Below are positions 36,236-47,867 of a stretch of DNA of 64,000 nucleotides, piece after piece. A program made the translations under genes and the position numbers. The notes beneath the pieces were generated by a model. That model was not told where the DNA came from and made no database searches. It saw nothing but the letters and a program-made list of their open reading frames with translations. Every line of letters begins with the position of its first letter. Position 1 is the stretch's first letter. Origin of the DNA: Microplitis mediator (Eukaryota > Arthropoda > Insecta > Hymenoptera > Braconidae); NCBI RefSeq assembly GCF_029852145.1, contig NC_079970.1, positions 9,915,662 through 9,979,661 of the forward strand. Direction: 5' to 3'.

Positions 36236-39200
36236 ATGAATCTTTTTTTATTTGGAGGTATTGGAGGCTGTGCTATTTTACTAGTTACAGCATTTGGCCT
36301 AGGATTAGTTTTAAAAATTTTTATCTGTATACTTGCATTAATTTTAGGGTAGTATAAATTTACTTGTCGTTATTTTTATTGTTTAATTTTATTTGACGTG
36401 AATATATTTTTTGATCCTTAAACTTCGTAATGTGTTTCAGAATATTGACTTGTATATACAGAAAGTATGTACCGAATCTTGAAGAAGAAATTAAGCATAG
36501 CAGAGAAAACTTGTACAAAAAGACTGAAAAAATACAAAGGGTAAATACTATATTGATAATTTAATTTGTAAACATCACATAAGTTGATAATTATGAACGA
36601 TTATAAATGTTTGTTTACATTAAAATTTTAATAAATATTTTAGTAATTTTTTTAAGAGAGTCACGAATAAGAAAAGTACAATACTTTTATTAGATAAAAC
36701 ATCCTTGATTGAAAACGATTGCAACCGATTGACTTTCAATAAAATAAAATAGTAATAAAATAGGTAAATAGAAACGCGCACAAAGCGCTCTCGCAGACAC
36801 CGATTAAAGTTCAATCGATTTTAATCGGAAAATAATATTTATTGTTTAGATTATTTTCCGAATTAATCCGATTGTAATTTTTCTATTCTAGAAAGAAAAA
36901 TGGTAATACTTGCCATCTTAACGAAGTAACTATTCCCATCCTTACATTTTAATGATTCTTATTCTTTTATGTTAACTTTTCCTATCGGAGATAGTAAGCA
37001 TTATTATCTAGATAGTAACCATTCTTATCCGTGATGATCATCATTACTATCTTAGAAGGCAAAATCAAAAATTTTTCAGACATAAGAAATATTACTATCT
37101 AGATGGTAACTATTACTATCGGCAATAGTAATTATTACTTCAATTAGATTCAATCGGAAGATAAGATTTATACTTGATTTTCAATCAGTTTTAACCGGAG
37201 TTTTCAATCAGAGATTTAGTTTCAACGTTGAAGATTTCAAAAAAATTTTTAATTTTATAGTTCATCAATATTTACTGTACTTGTTATTCAATCACAAAAT
37301 TTGATAATCTAAAAATCACTTTTTTTTTTTTTTTTTCAAAGCCGAGCACATTAATAGTGCAGTAAATTTCTAATCCGAATAAACACCAAATTTTTTTTTC
37401 ACTAAATCTTTCAAAAATTAATTTTGATTAATTTATTTACTTTGAATTATTTATTGAATAATAAAAAATACTTTCCATTATGTCAAAATATATAAAGTTT
37501 GTAATTACATGTCAATTTAACAATTTTTTAACTGAATAATATAAATATATGTTAAAAATAATGAAAATACCATCTCACAGTTATGCCGACTCTCACTAGA
37601 AATCCGAGATTAATTATTTTAAATATTGTTGATTAAAATTTTGAAAAAATTTTGCAGGCAACGAATTCTTTAATAGTACGAATTTGACTCAAATTGAACT
37701 GCTAGAAGAGTAGCCTCTATTTTATTTGATTTTATTATTAATTCATGTTTTAATAAATATTTCTAAATTATAGCATCTCAAAGGATTATCGAACTCCAAA
37801 GTAGCCTTCACTTTGGATAAAAGAGTTACTGGTAGCCATATAATTGATGAATCTTTACAAGTAAGTTTAGAAAAACTTTTTTTAATTTATTATAAAATAA
37901 TCAAATTATTTAAATCCACTTGACTAACGAATAAATAAAAAAAAACTTCAATTAGGAAATTTTAGATTTTATTATAAGAGATTATGTAGAGCCATGGTAT
38001 AGTGTATTGACAAATGACGAAGAATTTATTAAGTCAGTGAGAGATACAGCGCAAAAAATAGCTATAAATATTGCTAATAGGTAATTAATAATTTTATTAA
38101 ATACTTTAGTAAATAATTTACAAAAATATTAATTAATATTTTCATTCATTTTAGAGTAAAGGAAGTCGACTGGATTCCTTATTTAACAACACGTCTTGTA
38201 GATGATGTAGCATCTCACATGCGACTTTATCGTCAAGCACGGGCTAAAATCAAACATGTACAAAATATAAAAGGTAGCAGTAATTCAAGTACATCGAGTG
38301 GTACACCGAAGAGATCTCCCACTCATCGAAGAAATAAAAGTGAGACCGATATATCTTGGTATTCTCAGTCAAAATTTTACATTCCAAATTTGTCATCATT
38401 GACAGAACCAATTGATTCAAATTCAGTTGAAAATGATGAAGAATCGCTTGAAAAAATATTTTTTAATCTTGAAGTTCAGATGGAAAATAATTTAATATGC
38501 CGAGATTTAGTTTGTACAAATGATGAACAAGAACTTGCTTTTCTAGGAGAAATATCAGAAATTTTATTATATTTATTGTTGCCAAAATCTGATTTTGATT
38601 GTTTAACTGTTAGATTTATATTACGCGAATTATTGGTAAATATGATTATTAGACCGTTATTAAATTTATTCTCAGATCCTGATTATATAAATCAAGCGTG
38701 TATATGGTTATGTACAAAAGATTTAAATTTACCAAGTGATGTATTTTTAACAATAATAAGAATTACTGATAGCTTAGAAGAATTAACAGCAACAAAAGAT
38801 ATTGTTTGCAGTGAAATAGCACATTTACGTTCTAAAGATTCAGGTGGTGATGATGACTTGATAGTTAAACAACAATTAAATAGTTTACTTTATGTTAAAA
38901 AAATATTAGAAACAAGAATAATTAGTATGCAAGAAGGATCGGATTCAGAAAATGATGGAATCATTTCACATCCTAATTGGAATCGTTTACTTGTACCAGG
39001 ACGTAAAATGGTTAATTTACCACTCGATGAATTACTGAAAAATAATATTGCTTTAAGTTATTTCATTGATTATATGACAAGTATTAATGACGAAGCGTAT
39101 CTATATTTTTATTTAAATATTTACGGATGGAAAGTATCTGCTGAACAACAAATATCAGATATTGAATTACAAAAATTACATAGTTATAAAACTACTGGAA

Positions 39201-40850
39201 ATTCTCGTCGTAAAAATATTAATTTAGAAAATTTAAAAGAAGCTGCATCTAAAATATATCAACAATATTTAAGTGATAAAGCATCTGTCAAATTATTATT
39301 AGATGATAGTTTAGTTAAAAACTTATTAACACGAATAAGAACAGAGACTGTTAAAGAAACATGGTTTGATGAATTACAAGTTTGTTGTTATGAAAAATTA
39401 CAGAATGAAGATAAATTTTTACCATCATTTAAACGTTCAATGTCTTATGTTAAACTCTTAGCTGAATTAGATTTACTTAAAGACACAGCATCTGAAGATG
39501 ATAGTAAATCATTAGATGGAATAAGTGTTTCAAGCATTAACTACGAATCAGATCCACTTCATGATACATCTGATGAACATCGTGCTAATGAACAATTAAA
39601 ATTATCTCATGAAAGTACTAAATCTAATTCAAATTCAACAACAAGTTTAACAAATATATTAGAGTGTGAAAATGCAAGTAGCCATGATGAATTGGATGCG
39701 GACGTAAGTGGTTTAAAAAATATCTCCAGAGTACGAAGTGCTTCTTGCATTGACTCTGATCCACAAGTAACTTATGGAAAAAATTCAACATTTTATCTTG
39801 AATCCAGTGTGGATCAAGTTATTAAATTAGATGATAATACTTGCGATCAAAATACTATACGTAAATTACAGCAAGGACATTTTGAACTTACCGCTGAAAT
39901 TATTGAAACAGGTGTTGTTAATGATCGCGGTAAAACGTATGGAATTTATGCAGTTGCAGTTAATAAAATATATGATTCTGGATACAAAGAAAAATGGCAT
40001 ATTTATCGTAGATATTCTGATTTTTATGATTTACATCAAAAGATAAAAGAAAAATATTATGATTTAGCTAAATTGCCATTTCCAGCTAAAAAAGCTTTCC
40101 ATAATATGGATCGAGCTGTTCTTGAACGTCGTATGATAATGCTTAATTCATGGCTATATAGACTTACCAAGCCAAGTATTATGGATGGTCATTTGGGATT
40201 GCAAAATTTATTGCTTTCCTTTTTAGAGCAGGGTGACTACGACAAGGGTGTCACAGGTGGACATATATCCAAGACAGTAAGAACTCTATTATCTCTTTTT
40301 ACTTTATTAATATATTCATTATATTATTTATGAAATTAAATTTTTATTGTACTTTTTTTTTTTTTTTAGATTGACACTTTAGTTAATCCATTAAAGACAT
40401 CAATGAAATCAGTGACACAAGCAGTAAAAACTATGCCAGATAATATGTTGAGCACTGTTGATGGCGTTATGGATAATATTAGTAAATTTTTTGGCAATCC
40501 ACGAAAACACGGCATGCTGTATGAGAGTGTTAAAGTTGGAGCGAGTATTGATACTGAGGTTAATAATTTTTTTATAAATAAATCCCATAAAATCATTTCT
40601 TGAATTATTATTATTATTATTATTATTATCATTAGACTGATGACAACATACCTTTGAGAATTATATTATTATTAATGGATGAAATATTTGACTTGAAAGT
40701 ACGAAATCAATGGTTGCGCAGACGAATTGTTACATTATTAAGACAAATAATTCGAACAATGTTTGGTGATATAGTTAATCGACGTATTGTTGAATATGTA
40801 TCATTATTAACCAGTCCTAAAAATGTTGCAACCTATTTGCGATTAATTAA
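36236..40850 (+). CDS. SNX13: Sorting nexin-13 (PXA-RGS-PX-Nexin_C), 3' end not found
   Basis: Seven exons: 36236-36348, 36441-36540, 37774-37860, 37956-38080, 38155-40276, 40370-40558 and 40636-40850, about 983 residues before the donor ATTAA/GTAAGT. N-terminal hydrophobic segments (residues 4-37) anchor it in the ER. The PXA domain starts near residue 85 (TGSHIIDESLQEILDFIIRD, WIPYLTTRLVDD). A degenerate RGS domain lies around 420-560 (LDELLKNNIALSYFIDYMTS), then a low-complexity Ser/Asp linker, and a PX domain about 715-845 with the phosphoinositide-binding motif WHIYRRYSDFYDL and LPFPAKKAF. The Nexin_C domain begins (RIILLLMDEIFDLKVRNQWL) but stops about 100 residues early at the last donor. 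The family acts in endosomal/lipid trafficking at ER contacts. Further exons must lie beyond 64000, or the gene is truncated. Confidence 0.88.
36720..37235. repeat. Degenerate dispersed repeats in SNX13 intron 2
   Basis: Two motif groups: AATCGATTTTAATCGGA-type words (36725-36870, 37140-37215), which recur near 61975-62035, and many near-copies of ACTATCTAGATAGTAAC/GTAATTATTACT (36895-37140). The arrangement is irregular, neither a clean tandem array nor a clear TIR element. The rest of the intron to 37773 holds nothing recognisable. Confidence 0.35.
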
Positions 40851-41499
40851 GTAAGTAGAAAAAAAAAATTTTTTTTCATTGTCAAAGAGAGGTGAATGCT
40901 TAAAAAGTCAGCCTGCATCAAAAATTGGCCATTGAGCGTTTTTTTTTTTTTTTTTATATATAAAAGACTGTAGTCGATCAAGAATCAGTACCCGATCACT
41001 ACATCTATTCCTAATAGAAATATGTAAATATAAATATACTAATCGTCTGCAAAGATTCTCTGTAAAAAACAAAATCGTACTAAATACCAAGTAGCCGGCA
41101 AAGTTTAAAATCATGAGAAAAATTTTAATAAAAATACATGACTTATATAAATGATTCAAATGTACACGGTGTACACCATTAACTAATTTCAGAAAATTAA
41201 TCCCTATGATTAGCTTTGAATTAAAATTGATTTCAGATTAATGACTAAAGGAAATTAAACTCATCGTTCAAATATACGCCAAGTACATTCGAGTTATTTT
41301 TTTTAATTAAAGTATTTTTATTGAAATTTTTTTCATAATTTTAAACTTTGCCAGTTGCTTGATTTTACTTAAGATTTTGTTATTTTTGTAGAGTAAATTT
41401 TTATCTTTTGTGATATGTTGAACGTGTACTTGGGTTTTATTTTACAATCTGTTTTTGGTAGGATTTCTCTTTTTTTTTTTTTTTTTGTAGGGTTTTCTA
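40851..41499. other. Start of the presumed long SNX13 intron
   Basis: AT-rich sequence after the last visible SNX13 donor. Open frames here are short and unlike any family, and no Nexin_C-like exon is readable. Confidence 0.4.
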
Positions 41500-41667
41500 T
41501 AAGATAAAAGCCCCTATACCCGCTCAGTACCATTAGTCGCTCACTGCAACTGTTTAATGCATTTTTTATAATTTTTATAAAAAAAAATTTTAACTAAAAT
41601 AATTATTATTGATAAACAATTATTTATGGATCTAAATATATTAAAAAAGTTTGTAAAATCCAAAAGT

Positions 41668-42029
41668 GCACGACTCTTAATGTTCATTTGCAAAAAAAAA
41701 AAGAAAAATGTACGATAAAAGTTTCAAGGACAATTTTTTTTTCCTTTCTATTACACTAGAAATTTAAATTTCGTTCCGAAAGATAGTCAGATGTATTTTT
41801 TCGCGCCGGCGTGACTGATGTGACAAAAGTATATGTAAAAAACATAAATATACAAAGTAGTTAAGTTCTTTTTATTAATTAATCCTTATTAAATTCTCTA
41901 TCCGATGATGTGTAACTTTTGGTTAAGCTCCGTGGACTAACAAGAGTTAAACAGTAAAAACAGTAGCGAAAAAGAGGCTAACTGAATTTTTCGATCGTAA
42001 AGCACACTTTAATGCTTCGCATTAAGAGT
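41668..42029. mobile_element. Nested element with GTGCACGACTCTTAAT termini
   Basis: TGCACGACTCTTAAT at the left and ATTAAGAGTCGTGCA at the right are perfect 15-bp inverted repeats about 360 bp apart. Element A copy 1 lacks this segment at the matching position. No ORF. Confidence 0.6.
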
Positions 42030-42405
42030 CGTGCAATAATGTATTAAATTATTTTATGATAGATTATAAATTTAAATTAAGCGACTGTTTTCAAAATCGC
42101 ACTCAGCCGGGCATTTTTTACTTTAGCGTTCCTTCGTTAGATTAAATTTAGATTACGTTAAATTTTGTAAGAATTGTTATAACTATATCTTATTAAATAT
42201 ATTTTTAAAATTCATGAAATTTTATATTACGAAAGAATAAAGTAATATAATTTATAAATTATTTTCCGAATCTATAAAATTATCAAAGTTTAATTGATAT
42301 TGTCTTTGAGCGAGTAAAGGGCCATGTGTTGATCGAGTAATGATACATGACAACTTTTAGTGAGCGACTATGGGACACCCAAGGACCTGTTTGGGTACAC
42401 TCACG

Positions 42406-43091
42406 GAAGCCTGGTTGGCTCACCGTCAACATATAAAAAAGTGGCGCTTCTCTCGCCCACAGGTTGACTAGTGCACGAGTCCACAAGTGAACTTGTGGGG
42501 CCGTGGTGGCGACGCGACATTATTGCAAACGCACTTTTTGGAGATGTCGCCATTTTTTCATACGCAGATTAAAAAATAACGTCGTATTGTTAATGTTATA
42601 TTACAACAGCATGGTCATTAATTAAATTTAGTTAAATTTTATATCAATTTAGTAATTACTACCGTGGTAAAATTACATGAAGAGAGGAGGGGGGGGGGCA
42701 AAATGGGCCCCTTAAGAAAAAATGGCTTATGTCCTCATTGGTTCTTACTTGTTTTACTTCTTTCTGGCCCCACACCATGTTTTTTGTCTTAATTTGCCGC
42801 GTCTTTTAAAAATTCAAAATCTTGAAATTTGGGGCAAAATGGGCCTCCCGAAAAAACGTTTTAATATTTGATTTTTTTACCCCTTTACTTTTTCTAGTCT
42901 TCAACCATGTATTCGTAATCAATGTATCCTCCAAAAATGAAAAATGAAAATTTGGGGCAAAATGGGCTTGCAATAATGTCGCGTAGCCACCGCGGCCCCA
43001 CAAGTTCACTTGTGGACTCGTACACTAGTTAACCTGTGGGCGAGAAAAGCGCCACTTTTTGATATGTTGACGGTGAGCCAACCAGGCTTCT
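42406..43091. mobile_element. Nested 686-bp element with about 125-bp inverted arms
   Basis: Left arm AAGCCTGGTTGGCTCACCGT ... CACAAGTGAACTTGTGGGGC ... GCGACATTATTGCAA (42407-42528) and right arm from TTGCAATAATGTCGCG to AACCAGGCTTC (about 42969-43090) are near-perfect reverse complements. The centre has a poly-G run and a roughly 130-bp repeat with TTTGGGGCAAAATGGGC, the same motif as in the 47868-48876 element. Confidence 0.7.
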
Positions 43092-43096
43092 GTATC

Positions 43097-43402
43097 AAAC
43101 TAACAGCCGCAACTAGTCACCAAGTTGGCCGCAAAAGTTGGTATTTCTAAAGTTGATAGACACTTTCTGAGAAAGTTGATGGCAAAAGTTGAAAATCCAT
43201 AAGTTGACGGAAAGTTGCCTTCAATTTTCTCAGAAACCTGCCTTCGAGTTGCGGCTCTTCACTGATGCCAACTTTCTCAGAAAGTTGACGGTAACCTGTA
43301 GCCAAAAGTTGCAAAAGCTAGAGTTGTCGACAACTTGTCGTCAAGTTGGTCGCAAACTAATGAAAACCAACTTTTTGACGAGCAACTCGTGCTATCAGGG
43401 TA
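43097..43402. mobile_element. Nested AAGTTGACGG-rich element, GCTATCAGGG end
   Basis: Dense degenerate copies of AAAGTTGACGGNAAGTTG and its complement CAACTTTTGCC, ending CAACTCGTGCTATCAGGG at 43402. The left boundary (ACTAACAGCCGCAACTAG, about 43097) is an imperfect match to that end. Same family as 16812-17331. Confidence 0.45.
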
Positions 43403-43869
43403 AATTTCAAAATTATTCTTTTAACTAAAATGTTATTCTAATACTTAAAACTACAGAAAATAACTGTATAAGAAATGTGGTTTTTCATTTTATATATTAA
43501 TTTATATTAATTGATTTAATCTCACTCCAATGAAAAGTGAGCGGGTATAGGGGATTTTACTATATACTAAAAACGATAAATCGAAACTTCGATCAAAAAC
43601 ATTGATTAGGTAGGAGCGCTCACACAGAATAAAAAGTTGTAAGAAATGCCGCGATTCAGTAAATTAAAATATTGAAAATTTTGTATGGCAATGTTTAATT
43701 TTTCCGCCACCATCGCTGTTTCAGTCTGTATTTTTTACGGGTGCCACAACCTGTGCCTAACGGAGGTTACACGAAACGCACACTTGCATTGAAAGTAAAA
43801 GTGTGTAGTGACACGTATGAATAAACGAACGACAGATAAAAGTTACATTCAGAGGAACGTAGAAATGAA

Positions 43870-45427
43870 AAACGTTATGGATGTTGTAACGTAATATTTC
43901 TTAAGACTCCAATTAAACCCAATAATTACTCAAAAATTCTTTACTCAATAAAATTACCCAATAACTCAAAACTCAAATTACTCAAAATCGGGCTACGTTA
44001 CACTTCGCCCACCAATCACCCCTCTCATCTCCTCCAGATCCTGACGGGCGCCAGCCGACTTTTATTTCCCCGGTATCGGCAACCGGTCTAAACGTACACG
44101 TAAATTAAAACCTAAGAACTATACCCTTTGGAGATGAGAGACATGACCGGTGGTAGCGGCATGTCCTGGTGCGCTCAGTATGCTAGGTTGTCGAAAGAGG
44201 GTCGCGGTTCTTTCAATGCGAAAGATTAATTAAATAATATAAAAGTCATAAAATAGCGAAACAAAACTAAATAAAATTACAATAAAGATGACGCGAGAGC
44301 GACGCGGAGGGCCCAAAAGACCCGCGGTCCAATACTCTCGGTCCATCACGCAAATAAATACCTGGGCAAGACATCGGGAACCTCTCGACGACGACGAATC
44401 ACAAACTTAATACACTACTAAAAAGAAAGATAAACTAAAATAAAATATAAATAAATAATGCGGTAATTTGCGACAACTATCACGACAAACGGCTCCAAGA
44501 GCACCATACACAGAGCTACAGGCTCCAAAACGACGAAAGGTCTAGCGGTTGCGGTCGAGATCCACCATGGCGACTCTCCAACTCACCACCTCTTACTCTT
44601 AAACTCCAAACTCGACTACTGGGTCGACTCGTACACGAGCGACGCCAGGTCTCAACTTTTCTCCTCAACGGTACTCGCACAACTGTTTCACGATAATCTC
44701 CCACTCTAACTCGCTTACTCTACTCCATCTCTTTCAATCTTACATTCTCGCTTCTCCATCCATTCTTACCTTCACAAACATACAAGTCGTGGACTCACGG
44801 GCCGTCCCGTGATGTCACTCCCCGTGATATCCGAAGTTAGCGAATTGTTGGCTTCCTCGAGCATCGCAAACGAGGCCTGCCATCCCCCCAATAACCGTAC
44901 ACGTACCCCAGCTAACTCCGGGTACCACCACGAAGGGGCGGCGACATCTCAGTCGCACCTCCGTGATCACCACGTCAACCCCGAGGGCTAAGCCTGGGCC
45001 TAGTCGTCATCACTGATCGGGAGGCACGTTATCTTGGCCACTATCCGCGACACAGCTAGACATCCCCCGTTAAATCCACGCTCCGTCACACAGACACTCC
45101 AAAAACATACCCCATATCATACACGTACTCTATCACACACTTAACTGATCATACACATTTATACTCCATATCCTCGACTCATTCTCTACTACACTCAACT
45201 CGACACATATACTCACTTTTTCTCTCACTATCACACCGACTTACACGTACTCCAACCTTCAACTCCATCCCCTCGGCAATGTAACGTCACAATGTATAAT
45301 AATTTCCGTTCTGATGAACGTAATCTCTGAATAAAGTTTCCTTCGATAAACCGAACGTTTGATTAAAGTAAGATTTGTAGAAACGGAGAATGAGACATGT
45401 GGACAGCGTGCGGAACGGTTAACATGA
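43870..45427. mobile_element. GC-richer 1.5-kb block, possible solo LTR
   Basis: Composition changes sharply at about 44000-45290 (much richer in C and G than anything nearby). The block begins near TGTAACGTAATATTTC (43886) and could end at CGGTTAACA (45423), with an AATAAA at 45332, which would fit a long LTR with TG...CA ends. No RT, protease or integrase frame is visible, and I could not match a target duplication. The C-rich open frames within it resemble no protein. The element class is uncertain. Confidence 0.3.
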
Positions 45428-45650
45428 CCCTGATAGTCACCCTAACCGTAAATTAACTACAAGCTACTGCCGTATTCTGAAGCCAACTTGAAGGAGTGTT
45501 GGAGAGCAAGCAGTTACCATTAAGTTGACAGTAAATTGTCTGTAAATTTGAATTTAATTTGACTACAAGTGTTACTGTCAGACAATGACGTTAAGTTGAT
45601 TAAAAGTTTCACTTCAACCTTGATAGTCACCTGAACGGCAAGTTACCCAG

Positions 45651-46052
45651 ATAGCAAAATGACCTCTTGATAAGTTCTGAATGAGTTCCTATTTTAATTT
45701 GGACGTCTTATCAACATCTTAAAGAAGTCTTTAAGAAGTTCTCAAGATGTCGAATGAGCCACCTAGTGAACTCACTAAGACGTCTTTAAAAAGAGTTCTC
45801 AAAGAGTCCTTTTTTCGGAATTCGCAAATGAGACTTCAGGATGAACTTACCATGAAGTCTTAAGGAGCTCTTAATTTTGACTCCATTTTAATTTCAAAGA
45901 AGTTAAAAAAAAAGAATACATTTAGAACTCTTTAAGAACTCTTAATTAAGAGTTCTTACAAATGACACCCTTGAGAAGTCATTATAAGACGTCTTGAGGA
46001 CGCCTTCAATAAGACGTCGTAGATCAGTCATTCCGACTTGAATGCTGTCTGG
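45651..46052. mobile_element. Nested element with ACCCAGATAGCA termini and AAGACGTCTT repeats
   Basis: TTACCCAGATAGCA at the left and TGCTGTCTGGGTAA at the right are inverted. The interior is built of AAGACGTCTT/AGAGTTCTTAAGA-like self-complementary words. The opposite arm of the host palindrome lacks this segment, which confirms insertion. Confidence 0.55.
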
Positions 46053-46334
46053 GTAACTTAAAGCTACTGCCGTATTCTAAAGCCAACTTAAAGGAAAGTA
46101 TTATCCAGCCCAGGTTCTCCAGAAACTTGTCGTTAAGTTAGCCGAAAATGTTTCACTGCAGAACTTTGCTGAGCAAGGTGTGGCTATCAGGGGAGGTTTG
46201 TTAAAAATGACGTACGTCGAAAAAATTATTTGACATTACCGACCGACTGAATGCAGTTAATGTAACGGTCAGTATTGTCAAATAATTTTTTTCGACCTCC
46301 CTGATAGCCACGACTTACTCAGAAAGGTCTGCAC

Positions 46335-46805
46335 TGTTAGAAGTATTTATTTGAGCCAAATAAATATTTGTTAATAGTTAATAAATGATTTATTAAATGA
46401 GATTTATTTGGGCCAAATAAGCCATTTCTTAATAGTTAATAAATGGCTTATTTGAATAGAAAGAAATGACACGTGATGTTAATTAAGGTTATGACAAATA
46501 ATTTATAGGACTGTTTAATTTTATTTTTTTGAAGAAAATAATACACACAATTAATGTTAATTGAAGATAAAAATTATTATACAAAAGATATAAAAAAAAT
46601 GAAATATTATAATAAATTTTTACTAACAATCACACTCATTCCATTCAAAGTTATAACCTGAACTTCATGTGTCATTTCTTTCTATTCAAATAAGCCATTT
46701 ATTAACTATTAAGAAATGGCTTATTTGGCCCAAATAAATCTCATTTAATAAATCATTTATTAACTATTAATAAATCTTATTTGGCTCAAATAAATACTTC
46801 TAACA
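46335..46805. mobile_element. Nested element with TGTTAGAAGTATTTATTTGA arms
   Basis: The left arm (46335 to about 46475) includes AAATAAGCCATTTCTTAATA, AATAGAAAGAAATGACACGTG and AATGAGATTTATTTGG. The right arm, about 46660-46805, is its reverse complement with few mismatches. Arms are about 140 bp, total 470 bp, no ORF. The arms also contain internal direct repeats of a TTAATAGTTAATAAAT unit. Confidence 0.65.
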
Positions 46806-47259
46806 GGTGCAGTGAAACATTTTCGGCTAATTTAACGAGAAAGTTTCTGGCAAGCTTGGCTGGTTAATACTTTCCTTCAAGTTGGCTTCAGAATACGGCC
46901 GTAGCTTGAATGTAACTTGACAGAAAGGCTTGCCGTCAATTTGAAGTGAAACTTTCAATCAGCTTAACGTCATTGTCTGACAGTAACACTTGTAGTCAAA
47001 TTGAGTAAAAAGTTACAGACAATTTACTGTCAACTTAAAGGTAACTGCTTGCTCTTCAACACTTTCCTTTAAGTTACCTTTAGAATACGGCAGTAGCTTG
47101 TAGTTAACTTACGGTTAGGGTGGCTATCAGGGGTACGTCATTTTTAACAAACCTCACGGTAACCGACCTACACAATTTTAGCACCTCATTTTAAGAATTT
47201 CGGAACGAAAACGACCTTAATCGATAGGTTTCTGTTAGGTCCGTTAAGGTCCACTAATT

Positions 47260-47441
47260 TTTAACTTCCCGCTAAGAAAATCGACGATTTTCGAAAAATT
47301 CGGGAAGTTATTGTTTTCACCCCGATTTTCGAAAGTCGAGTTTTCATCAGATGTCGACGTTTTGAGGTCCTAGGAAGCTAGTCTGACTATTTTCAGAATG
47401 ATGTCCGTGTCCGTGTCCGTGTGTGTCCGTGTGTCCGTGTG

Positions 47442-47536
<95 letters not shown>

Positions 47537-47560
47537 GCGAAAAATCTCAAAAATTTTGAT
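47260..47560 (+). repeat. Repeat B copy with expanded (TG)n tract
   Basis: AACTTCCCGCTAAGAAAATC, GGGAAGTTATTG, TTTTCATCAGATGTCGACGT and TTTTGAGGTCCTAGGAAGCT match the 51415-52130 copy. Here the GTCCGTGTCCGTG end has expanded into a long TG microsatellite. Confidence 0.55.
47446..47534. repeat. (TG)n microsatellite, about 45 units
   Basis: Nearly pure GT repeat following degenerate GTCCGTGTCCGTG. It generates long Val-Cys and Thr-His pseudo-open frames on the two strands, which are not genes. Confidence 0.95.
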
Positions 47561-47867
47561 ACAATTATTTTCTCATAGATGGTGCATCAAAAAAAATTTT
47601 TTCTTAAAATTCTCATATAAATTATCAGAATCTATAAGAAACAAAAGCTGTAATATTGTGATTATAAGTATTTATAAGTTTTCGAAAAATGTAAAGTTTA
47701 CAATTGAGTAGATTTTGGAAATGAATAAGATTGTATGAGACGATTTCTGAAGTAATCATACAAGATTTGATACTGATTCATCAATGTGAGTACAGTAATT
47801 TTCCATATAGTAACGAAAAAATTTATGAGATTGATTAAGTTATAGTTTCTTTAGTATTGATTAAGGT

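Larger units (their letters stand above)
41500..43563 (-). mobile_element. Element A, copy 2, carrying at least three nested insertions
   Basis: Ends TAAGATAAAAGCCCCTATAC (41500) and GAGCGGGTATAGGGGATTTT (to 43559) match element A copy 1 in the opposite orientation. Shared interior blocks include CATTAGTCGCTCACT, TGCACTCAGCC-like GCACTCAGCCGGGCATTTT, GGGCCATGTGTTGATCGAGTA and GATTTAATCTCACTCCAATG. Compared with copy 1 it has extra segments at about 41668-42029, 42406-43091 and 43097-43402, each with its own inverted ends. Confidence 0.65.
45428..47132. mobile_element. 1.7-kb palindromic element (CCCTGATAGTCACCCTAACC ends) with nested insertions
   Basis: The left end CCCTGATAGTCACCCTAACC and the right end GGTTAGGGTGGCTATCAGGG are inverted. 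Arms continue for several hundred bp (CTACTGCCGTATTCTGAAGC, GCAAGCAGTTACC, GTGTTACTGTCAGACAATGA, GCCGAAAATGTTTCACTGCA) interrupted by inserts at 45651-46052 and 46335-46805. The interior is AAGTTGACNGTAA-rich like the 16812-17331 family. No ORF. Confidence 0.6.

Noticed and set aside
40366..40632. Minus-strand frame over SNX13 exon 6
   Set aside because: Antisense shadow of the coding exon and a TTA microsatellite.
43870..45427. Integrated viral or bracovirus-type segment as the source of the GC-rich block
   Set aside because: No viral gene, capsid, integrase or excision motif is recognisable; composition alone is not evidence.
47347..47711. Long Thr-His and Val-Cys repeat proteins
   Set aside because: Produced by the (TG)n microsatellite on both strands.
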